Of a DNA stretch of 64,000 nt, positions 11,301-23,847 are shown piece by piece. The translations under genes were made by a program, and so were the position numbers. Source of the stretch: Glandiceps talaboti (Eukaryota > Hemichordata > Enteropneusta > Spengelidae). Under the pieces are notes generated by a model. That model did not search any database, was not told where the DNA came from, and saw nothing but the letters and a program-made list of their open reading frames with translations. The stretch lies in the NCBI RefSeq assembly GCF_964340395.1, contig NC_135562.1:19465626-19529625 (forward strand), written 5' to 3'. Position 1 is the first letter of the stretch; each line of letters starts with the position of its first letter.

Positions 11301-14300
11301 TGAATGAATGAATGAATGAATGAAATGGATGGATGGATGAATGAATGAAATGGATGGATGAATGAATGAATGAATGAATGAATGAATGAATGAATGAATG
11401 GATGAAATGGATGGATGAATGGATGGATGAATGAATGGATGAATGAATGGGTGTATGAATGAATGAATGAATGAATAAATGAATGAATGAATGAATGAAT
11501 GAATGAATGAATGAATGAAATGGATGGATGGATGAATGAATGAATGAAATGGATGGATGAATGAATGAATGAATGAATGAAATGGATGGATGAATGAATG
11601 AATGAATGAAATGGATGGATGAATGAATGAATGAATGAAATGGATGGATGAATGAATGAATGAATGGATGGATGAATGGATGGAGGGATGGGTGTATGAG
11701 TGAGTGAGTGAGTGAATGAATAGATGGATGAATGAATGGATGGATGGATGGGTGAATGAGAGTGAATGAATGAATGAATGGATGGATTAATAAATTCATG
11801 AGTGAGTAAATATTATTAAGTAATTGAATGGATGAATGGATGGATGAAGGAGTGAGTAAATATTAAGTGAATAAATGAATGAATTAATGAGTGAATGGAT
11901 AGATGGATGGACAAATGAATGAATGAATGAATGAATGAATGAATGAATTATAAATGAAATCTGTAAGACATTACCTGCTTGTATGTTAGCAACAGTTGTT
12001 TTGTATCTGTCACAATTACTGGTTATAGGAAGATTTAGACGTCGTTCATAGTCACCTAGTCAAGATAATAATCAAATCAAATAAATTATACATTCAATAT
12101 TATTACAGGTAGAGAACAGTCAACACACTGAAGTATAAAACAAAAAAGTGAAAACACACATTCATTCAGTTCAACTTAGTAAATGCAAACAATCACGTGG
12201 TATTTCATCTGATCTGTCTTGATCAGCAGTTGTCAAGTAGGAAGCCATAATAAAATAGTTTTATAAATTAAAAATCCAAAAAAACTACCTAATTGTCATC
12301 CACATGGCCAATTTGCTAGACATTACCTTGCTGGAAGAATTCCTCACAAACACGTTGACTCCATTTTTTACTTGTATTCCAAACTCTACAGGGATTACAA
12401 ATGTCAGCACACTTAAGTGCAATCTGTCAAAAAAAAATAAATATTATATAAATATAAATATAAAATATAAAATATAAAGAACACCATATAAAGTAAGATA
12501 CACAGGAGCTGTTACGCGTACACAGTATTTCAGGCTGTTGCGATCATCAGACGACTAACTGCATAGTTCTATAAAGTTCAAAGTTCAAAGTTTAAAAATT
12601 ATATTTCATGTGATATTGGTACCACAGTGGAAGTTGGTCTAGATGTATCTGTCTTTTCTTGTCTTTCGTTGAACGAAAATAATTAACACAAGACTACATG
12701 TAGTTTAATTATTCGTTCCTGTCGAGTATGTCATGTGTAGAACAATGCACAATGGCAAAATGTGCGGACGTGAAATCACTCCATCAAAATATATCAACAT
12801 ATTCATCAATTATATTTAGGGTCTGCTTTAAGATTCAATCTAATTATTTAACATATCTTGATTTGGTATTTCTGTCCTATCTCTATGACAACACTATTCA
12901 TCAGCCAATCAACAACTATGTCACTTACCTGAAGAATAAAATGTCTATGTTCGGAACTAGTGAGGTCTAAATCTCGTCTTTCAAGATGTCTCTGAAAGTA
13001 TAAACAACTGAGGTAAGTAACACTTTAGTAAGCAGATAGGAGTCATGAATATTCATTGTTCACCTAACACATATGCATGTATGTATGTTAAGTTTCATGA
13101 GGCAACGGTGCATCACTACTTGAACAATGGAGGTGAAAAAGAGTTTCAAATTGGTGTTTTTTTGGCAATCACACAAAATGTGTATGTCAAATGATGACAT
13201 GACTCTCCAGAACCCAAAGTTTATTGAAAAAAAAAATCTTATTTCCTAGAGAGTAGTTCTCCTTCAATAAAATGACAGGAAATAAAAATAAATACATACC
13301 TCAAATCTTGTTAGGAATTCTTGTTGTCTTGTGATATCTGTTGATAATATAAATGATTTGATATACCATTCTAATTGTAATTTATCTTCTCTTTTAAAAT
13401 GATCTACTAGTCCTGTTTCACTTAATACTGCTATAGCTGACCGCCAGTGATGGTTCTCTAGGACTGATGAATTCTAGAAAGATAAAAAGAAAGAAAAAAC
13501 ACTCAAATTAAAACATCGCTGTCTTTTTATTAGTAGTCAAACTGTGATGTATTCAATAGTCAGTTTGATGGTTTTCTCTTTCATTTACTGTAATACTGCT
13601 ATAAAATCAATACAAATTAAAACATCTGATATTTTTTATGGGTCAAACTGTGATGTATTTAATGGTGGTCCACTGTTTCATTTAATACTGACTATAGCTG
13701 ACCATCTCATGAATTCCACACAAATAAAGTGCCTCTCTACCATCTCTAGATCTAGTCTGGATGCTAAAGTGGTAAATTGTAACAATAACGTACAGACACT
13801 AGATTATACATTTTTTGTGACTGATAATACAAATTACAAGGGTCAGTTACTCAATGTAGATACGTTAAAGTCACAAGGGTTCCTCAAAACTTGTCTCCAA
13901 TAATGTGTGTACATTTACTTGGCTTTTGTGAAAAAATGATATGTGACAGTATTCAAATGAGAAGAAAAACAACACTGTATCAAAATCACACAACTGATGT
14001 TTGTGTATTTTAACTATTTAGCTGACAAATACACAAAAGTTAAAAAAGGATTAGTTCTCTGCACAATATTTATAAAGTTTAATATTATAAATCCATGATA
14101 ACATCGATGGAAAACATTTTCTGTTTGCACCACACTTGTTAATACTTATACCATCTATATCAAGTGTAAAGGACTGGTATACTTTTTCATTTACTAACTG
14201 ACCACATTAGAAAGGCCACATGCTACAATTGTAAATAAACCAATTGAAATAGTATACTTTTACACCTGATATGAATGCTATAAACACATATAGCACATAG

Positions 14301-15107
14301 AGAAAGTGCTTTACTTCAGTGTTACTCATTGTAATATGAATGCTATAAACAAGTGTAACACATAGAGAAAGTGCTTTACTTCAGTGTTACTCATTGTAAT
14401 ATGAATGCTATAAACAAGTGTAACACATAGAGAAAGTGCTTTACTTCAGTGTTACTCATTGTAATATGAATGCTATAAACAAGTGTAACACATAGAGAAA
14501 GTGCTTTACTTCAGTGTTACTCATTGTAATATGAATGCTATAAACAAGTGTAACACATAGAGACAGCGCTTTACTTCAGTGTTACTCATTGTAATATGAA
14601 TGCTATAAACAAGTGTAACACATAGAGAAAGTGCTTTACTTCAGTGTTACTCATTGTAATATGAATGCTAAAAGTGTAACACATAGAGACAGCGCTTTAC
14701 TTCAGTGTTACTCATTGTAATATGAATGCTATAAACAAGTGTAGCACATAGAGACAGTGCTTTACTTCAGTGTTACTCATTGTAATATGAATGCTACAAG
14801 CATGTGTAACACATAGAGACAGTGCTTTACTTCAGTGTTACTGGTTGTAATTTATGTCAGGTATAGAATTATGGCTAATACAATCATTACCTTCTAATAA
14901 AATAATGTTAGAAAGCACCATGGCAACATGATATCACCATGGCAACATGATAATCTCACCAGGTGAATAGGCAAGATACATATATCTCCTTTAGGGCCAG
15001 ACCTACTTCACCACAGGGAAAAGTCTTAGGCCATAAACAAAAAGACCCATTTCTCATTCACGGCTACGTTTTTCACAATTGTTAGCAATCACTATGACAA
15101 CCTGGTA

Positions 15108-15202
<95 letters not shown>

Positions 15203-18200
15203 TATACTTCACTACTGGGTATAGGGCAAAATCTTAGACCATATAATTTATTTTGAAATCTGACATGTTGTTGAAAAAACAAGACCTTGTGAACAAATGG
15301 AATTCTATTTGAGTCACACAGTGGTATAATTATTCCATATATGGGTATCTTATTGTGCAGTACCAATCGATGATTTATAACTCAATGAGAGACAGAGTCA
15401 CCACCAGACGTAGCCAAGCCTTAAACATGGCGGCTGCTGCTGCCCCCGACTCTGACAAGATTTTGGACAAAATTGATGACAATTTACTGTCTTGTTCTAT
15501 CTGTCTGAAGCAGTACAAGAAACCTAAGATTATACCATGTAATCCTTTATATTTGAAACTTCATCAAATAAAATGCAAAAGTTCAAAGTTCACAATTGCT
15601 GAAACTATATGCTGAAACACTATAGAGAATCAGCAAGTTTCAAAAGTGAAAGAATGTTAACAACCTGTTTACTGTGACCTACATTCACTGTCAGGGAGTG
15701 AAACTACCTGACTTAATTCTGATAACATGGCTTATAATACAAACACAAGACTAAAAGCCAATGAGATGTGACAGACAAAACAAACACAAACATAGGTGGT
15801 CTTATTTCATATGCATAGTGTTGAAATACAAAATAGAAACATTCATAGGTTATGAATATATTAAAGGCAGCCATCTTGTCAGTCTGTCAACAATTCTACG
15901 AATTGTGACTCATTCACTCAGAGGCAGCCAAGCCTTCAACATGGCGGCTGCTGCTGCCCCTGACTCTGACAAGATTTTGGACAAAATTGATGACAATTTA
16001 CTGTCTTGTTCTATCTGTCTGGAGCAGTACAAGAGTCCTAAGATTCTACCCTGTCTTCATACATTCTGTGAACAATGTCTGGTTACATTTGTGGAAAAGA
16101 AGAAAGGGGTGTTGTCCTGCCCGACCTGTTCTACACCTTGTCCTCTACCAAGTGGAGTGTCTGGCTTGAAAGCTAGTTTCTTTATCAACTCTCTAATGGA
16201 GATTGTAAAGCAAGGACCAATAGAAGTATCCAAACCTGGACTTTGTGAAGGATGTGAAGAAAATACAGCATCTCACAGGTGTGTAGATTGTAGTTTAAAT
16301 TTCTGTCCCTCTTGTACAAAAACTCATAAAACTATACCTGCCACAAGAGGTCACCAGGTCATAACACTTGATGAGTACAAACAGTCAACCCCAGCCACTC
16401 GTCTCTCACACAATAAAGTATACTGCACTGTTCACCCTGAAAACGTTGTCAAATTCTACTGTGACACTTGCCAAGAAGCTGTCTGTTCTGACTGTACTGT
16501 GGTAGAACATCGCATTCCTGAACATGTACACAAAAGCCTACAAGTAGCAGCTGATGAATTCACTGTGCAACTTAAAGAAATGGTGTCAAAGGTCAAAGCG
16601 AAAGAAAAGGCAGCCAAGCGATGTAAACAAGAAGCTGAGCAAACTATAGATAAGTTGAAACAACAGTATCTTGATGAAAAAGAGAGTGTGAAAAAGAAAG
16701 CTGAAGAAATCATTCTAAAAGCACAGAGGGAGGAACAACGATTGGTGTCTGAGTTGGAGGCGGAGTATAGCAGGAAAATAAAGCAAGCTGAGGTTCAGTT
16801 AGATGATTGGGAAATGAAACATGGAAATATTTCCAGTACTGGCAGTTACCTAGAAACACTGGTGCACCATGGGAGTCCTGCTCAACTTGTGTCTACAAAG
16901 CAAGAAACTGTTTTCTGTATCAAAGAAATGGTTGCCTTGGAAACAGAATCTACCAGACCTATGTTTGTGCGATTCCAACCTGTAGAAGAAGGTGTCGAGC
17001 ATGGAATGCTGGGATTGTTGAGATCTGATGTCTGTGTATCGCAGTGTACAGTTGAAAACATTCCAAAACACGTCGTCAAAGGTGATTCAGTCAATTTGGT
17101 CATCAGAACCAAAGACAATGAAGGTAGACAAGTTATTCCATATCAAGAAGTGAAAGTAGAGGTGAGGAGACCAGATGGATCACAGGAAGACATTCAAGTT
17201 ACAGATAACAAAGATGGTACACACGCAGTGACAGTAACTGCACAAGATTTCGGTACATTGCAAGTGATTGTTACAGTGGGAGGGCAACCAACACCTGGCT
17301 CACCCTTTACTATACCTGTTAACAGACTGAAAACATTAGGTCGAATGGGGAGTGGTGAAGGTGAATTCAACAGACCAAGAAGAACAGTGCTTAGTAAACA
17401 TGGAGACTTTATCACAGCTGATTCTGACAATCACAGAATTCAAATCACAGACCAGGATGGAAATTTCAAGTCAAGTTTCACATTTACTGATCAATTTCAG
17501 AAGCCATTTAAACCAATGGATATAGCCGTATCAGCTGATGATAAACTCTTTATGACAGACTGGGATAACAAACAGGTTGTTGTCAGTGATGAAAAGGGTC
17601 ACTTAGTTAGATGTTTTGGGCAAAATAAAATAAAATACCCAAATGGGATAACCATAAGTCCTGTAGATGGATCTGTCTATGTAACAGACTGGGATGGAAA
17701 GTATTCAGTTACAGTCAAGGAAGGCCATTGTGTTATAAAATACACACAAGATGGTAAGTTTATCAATTCATTTGGAAAGTACGGCTTTAAGGAGGGAGAA
17801 TTCCGAGGCCCCTCATCTGTTGTCATTAACAGTCAGGGTATAGTATTTGTATCTGACTATGACAATGACTGCATTCATGTTTTCAATGCAAACTGTCAGT
17901 ACATGAATAAAATTGGACACAGTGGTACAGCTGATGGTGAGTTGTATGGTGTAACATGTATAGATACAGACAAAGATGGATATCTGTATGTCACTGATGT
18001 AGGGGATCGTATACAGAAGTTTAACAGCAGTGGTAGATTTATCTGTCGTATAGACAGTGAGGAGGATGGACTAAGTTCTCCTAAGGGTATCACAGTACTA
18101 TCCAGTGGGTCTACATGTAGACTTGTTGTTGCTGACACTGGCAATCACTGCATTAAAGTATTTGCAGTGTAAGAGTAATCAGCATTGTAAAGTCAAAGAC

Positions 18201-21200
18201 TGTATGTAATAACTCAAAGTGATGGACACAACAACCATCAGAGACAACATATATACATGTACAGATTGATGATATAAAGGTGTGTACTACATGTACACAG
18301 AAATACAGAGATTGATATATTGTGGATATACAAAGTGTATATTGTGTAATGTATTACTAATATGTATATGAAACATTAAGAGAAACTCAACAACGGTAAC
18401 TTTATATTTGCAGTGTAAGAATAATTAGCATTGTAAAGTCAAAGACTGTATGTAATAACTCAAAGTGATGGACACAACAACCATCAGAGACAACATACTG
18501 TATATACATGATGTTATGTATAGAATGTGTACATGAAGTGTACATGTACATTGTGTGTGTATATGAAACATTCACACAAACTAAACAATGGTAACTTTTA
18601 CTGTTTACTTGTCATATGTTCACAAATTTGAACAACTTTGTTTTTACTAATTCAAGTGCCAAACTAAGCTACAACACACCTCTATATAAACACATTTAGA
18701 ATATGGTGTGATAATGTACTGTTGTACATTTTTCACAAAAAAATTCTATACTAGTGACAGATTCACACTGACTACTTTGTTCAAAATACATTTCCAAATT
18801 CTAGTTTCACAAGTGCATGGTTTTTCCCGATGTCAAGTATTTCAGATATCAGTATACTACCGGCTGTAGTGACAACTGTGTATTATATTGTATAAGGATG
18901 TGGAACATTGTTGGTACATGTACTATACAGTGTTTTTGTTATGGGTAGTAAGCAGATAAAATCTATCAGGGTTTCCTAATAATTTTACCAAGGTTCCCAA
19001 ACAAAATTATGGTAGATTGTACAGGAAACTGTAACTTTTACCTTGTTCCCTCTTTCTGTTACTGGGGGTTCCCCAACCTTAGCAATAACACTGATATACA
19101 AACAGTTCCAACAGAATTTCAATATTTGTGGACGTCATATTTTACTTCTGAAAATGTTCACAGATGTACAATGTAGTTATTTTTTCATTCTTTTAATTCT
19201 ATTTGGTTCCTGAACTGTTATTGTTTATATTATACTTTCATTTAACTAAGAACACAATAGTTGGGTTTTCACAGAAATTATGGATATTTCTATGCTGTAA
19301 AGGGACAATCACACAATGTAAAACAAGATCAGTAAACGTCCCTAAAATGGCTACTTTTTTACTTAAATGTACATTTATCATGGAGTGAGTTTTGAACACA
19401 GTACAGGTTTTATACTATAATTCATTGTGGAGTGAAAATATTGTAAGAAATAGCACCCGTATTTGAAAGTCACTCAAATCAAACTTCTTGAATAAACACA
19501 CTGAGGTACAGATTAAATAGTCCACATTATTTTGTGATTTTGGGACTCAGTTACTGTTATTTGAATAACAAGTTTAGAAATGATAAATTCTTACTGTTGT
19601 TATGTTATACACAACACAATTCAATAAGATGAGAGCACTTTTGACTGCAAACTGTCAGTCTTGTTTACTATATGATAGATGGCGCTGTTCACACCATGGT
19701 TTATTTAGCATGGTGCTAGATTGTTAACTACAGTCATTGATGGTGTATACTCACATAGTCTCAACTAACTGTATCCAGTGGAGACAGTTAGAGCGCCACC
19801 AACGACTATTTTTACAATGTACCATGGTACTAGCACTGAACATGATTATTCATAGGAACAAAAGCTTGGACTATATATACATCTAAATGAGATGATTTTG
19901 GTGATTTGACAATTAAAACTGTAACTGTTTGAACTTTGTCCACATCAGTCACATTGGTTGATTTTTATGCAAGATAGCACAGACATTGTTTTAATTTACC
20001 CGCTACATAAACTTTAATCTCAGTATGGCACTTTAATCAAGACTCGAAATTAAAATTTGTCTTTAGTTTACCACTTTCCAAAACTGGTAACCAAGGGATG
20101 GTGACAATTGTCCCATATTCGTGAACTGAAAGCAGATGACAATATTTGGTGACATGTGTGTTTTGATAATACTTTCATTCAATTGTTGCACAATCAGTGG
20201 TACCCTGAGTGGACCACCAGCTGCAAATAATGGTAGTCAACTGGTAGTCTGTAGACATGGAACTACTATTATACATTTTGTGCCCTGATTTTATGACAGT
20301 TTTTATGTTGAGATTTATTCAGGTTTGTGTGACACCAGTTCATCTTATTAATTAACCCTGAATGATAACAAAATTGGAGACTGTATTTTGTAGATCTTAT
20401 CAAGGTAGATTTAATACTGACATCTTGGTATGACTTTGTTTGAAACTTCAAATTATACTTGAAACACATAGAAATAACTGTTTGTACATATATTGATTTT
20501 AGACTTAGAGTGGAGTTAGAATGCAGAAGACAAAAAAACAAAAACACTAAAATATTGAAAAATATCATTCTAAATTGTAAATTTGAATATTTCCACTTTT
20601 GGAGATGTTTGTTTGTTACTGTGTTACCTGATTCTCAGAAATATGAAGACAAGCTTTTTGATATAATTTCATACAAGTTATGGAAAGTTAAACAAACTGC
20701 ATTAAATCATACAGCACATTTCAAGTTACCATTCACTGGTTTGTCTCTCGTTGTTACAACTATACAGAAACTTACTGTAACTAGACACAGATATACTGGT
20801 ACCAATGTTTTGATGTCTACATAGTGGCATTTTAGTTCATTTCATTTTTAGTCAAACATTAACAAGAAACTGTGTTCATTTAATCTCCCTATCTTAAAGT
20901 GTACAATGTGCAGTTTCGTATTGGTTTCTGTGTGAATGGAGCCAATGTATGGTAACTTGAAACGGGCTGTAATAGAGAAATTTCTAGAACAACTTTTGAA
21001 AAGATGAACCTTCAGTCATTATGATACAGCAAAAGTTGTGGTTCTTTAGAAATAAAGCATTTGTGATTTTTTTTAAATGTTGACAAATCAAAACTATGTC
21101 TGTGTGTCTGATTAATATTGTACTGAAATATATGTGATCTTACTTCATTATTCTTTCACGGCAAATATACCTAAATGAGGGACAACTTCAAAGTGATATT

Positions 21201-23557
21201 GCTTTGAACTCATGTGCAATGTAGGTGATGTCATGAACTCTGGGTTCTGTAGAGTAGTGTCATGATTTTATGGCATAACATTTTTTTATTTTTTTTTATT
21301 TATTTAATATTTATTTATTTATTTATATTTTTTATTGTTTATTTGTCTTTCACATACAGAGAAAACATCTCAGTGCAAAAGCACTATTCTTCCAATGACT
21401 GCTGTTGATAATTCATGAACCCAAAGTTAATGATAATTCCTTTATTTCCCAGAGTGGTATTCCCTATAACTGTAGATATTTAGAACTGTCAGTGATGTAA
21501 CATGGTGAATAGAGAGTCAAATATACTTACATGGTATAATGATGCTAAGTGATTGGAAGTTGCTATAAGGAATGCTTGGTTTACCCCGGGGTGGTCTAAG
21601 TCATGTGTTACTGATGCTAATAATGCTGCCATCACCTCCAAAGGTGTGACCAGACCTGCTAACTGAAATCAAATCACAAACATAAAACAAAGTCAGTTTT
21701 ACACCTACAAAAGTGTGACCAGAGAGACCTGCTAACAGAAATCAACAAAACAATTGGTTATTTATTAGTTTCCAATACAGTCAAGTCATGTATTACAACA
21801 ACACATTCAACATTGATACATCACACTTCACCACATTATGTGAGCTGAGGCCAAGACTGTGAAGACCGCCCTCTAACAGAATATTAACTAAAACTTTTGT
21901 TTTTTGAGTGTCATCACTTTGAGGGCAACTCTACAAGTCCTGCATCAAAGTCTGGACATATACAGGACAAATCTACACCTCCCATTGATATTGGTAAGTT
22001 GAAAACTATAAACATTACAATGGTATCTTGATCTCTAGGTTTTTCTATAAAATGATAAGATCCTGTACTTTGTCGTTTAGTACACAGGGTGAATATAACT
22101 ACACAAATATCACTATTATGTAAATGAGGCTTACAGGAATAACATTAACTGGAAGTAAAGTTAAAGTGGCCATATGGATGAGGATTGGGTAGTAGTTGGG
22201 TAATTTGGATTTTTAATTCATAAAACAATTTTATTATGGCTTCCTACCTGAAAAATCAATGTGACACAACACTGACCAGGTCTGTGTTTTTAACTTTATA
22301 CATATAAAGTGATATTTCATAATAGGTGTGTGTATATGACCAGGGCTACTATCTTTGAGGCTCCAGCATATAGTGAAGAAGAGTCAAATTCTCCAAATAA
22401 ATTTGTATGAGAAAATGTTCAACTTTTTGTCTATCTACAGAGACTTGACACAGTTGTGTTTTCTTTGAAGTAAACCAACAATGGCTGCAATGTATGTCAG
22501 TAATTGTCTTACAGTTGTTTTCTTTTCTTTCTTTTGTCTTGTAGATCAAATCCAGTATTAGATTGATAAATAAACATCTGCAGATATCAATCTTATAGCT
22601 TTTGACTTCATCCAACAGGCACAAGGACAGGAATGCACACAGACATAGGCATACACATACATACACACATGCATATAAATACATACCACACATGTGCACA
22701 GACAAAATGCAAAGTAGGTGTTTAATTTTTTAATTTTTGTTTAATTTTCGTTTCATTTTATTCTGTATCATTTCATTTCATCTTTACAGACAGACAGACA
22801 GACACGTCCATACATTCAGAAGTACTCCTTTCCATGTTGCTACCGCTATTGTTAACAATAAAATGAAGACCATACTTACTAGATGTTCTTGCAGGTAACA
22901 GTGCATAGCCTGGGTAACATCAGCTGCATGAATTGCATTGTGATAAGGATTCTTACAGTGATAACCTTCTTCAATTAACGCTGTGGAAAGATAAACAATG
23001 ATTACAATATGATATCTAAGTGTGGTTAACATAACATTATCTTACATTTTATACAATATAATGTGTAAGAATCAGCAAAGTATAATGTGGTTGAAAATTT
23101 TCAACTATTTGAATCATCCGCTGGGATATCATGCAAGTACAGCACCCTCTAGTGGCCACTTTGCATATTCTTTTGTCTTTCCAATAACCTAAGTATGTTG
23201 TGCTGTCTTCTTTATTGTAAATATACACACATGTAGTACTTACCTAGACATTTCATAAGCCTGATCATATCAAGCTGGAAGTATTCTATTAAGTTATACT
23301 CATGGAATAGATACAATGAAACGTAAAACAAAGACCGGCCTGTAAAATAAATCCAAATAGTTAGATTAGATCACTGATAAATTAGAGAATGGAGAAAAAT
23401 TATCATTCACTTCATCAACAATTTTAGAAAATGGTATTATGATTCATATTGTCATGACAAAGGTATTCATAAGAAACTGTATATTAAATGTCCGTCATTA
23501 TTGCATATTCATAGTTACGTATTTCATATATATACATCCATCCGTCCATCCATACAT

Positions 23558-23600
<43 letters not shown>

Positions 23601-23798
23601 TACATACATACGTACAAACTTATGTACGTACGTACATACATACATACACACATATATATACACATACATATGTACATCTATATGTACGTACGTACATACA
23701 CACACTCACAAACACACATACATACATACATACATACATACATACACACACATATATACACACATACATGTACGTACGTACGTACACACACACACGCA

Positions 23799-23847
<49 letters not shown>

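Noticed and set aside
10786-11799. 337-codon His/Ile/Phe/Ser ORF
   Set aside because: Tetranucleotide repeat inside a PDE7 intron bounded by good splice sites.
13544-13903. 119-codon plus-strand ORF
   Set aside because: It crosses the decayed exon-H-like duplicates on the opposite strand, so the frame is incidental.
15761-15940. Earlier start codons of the TRIM frame
   Set aside because: The extra 60 residues lack similarity to TRIM proteins, and the duplicated upstream copy supports the ATG at 15941.
20459-20824. 121-codon plus-strand ORF
   Set aside because: No recognisable motif, AT-rich random-like composition, intronic; nothing supports expression.
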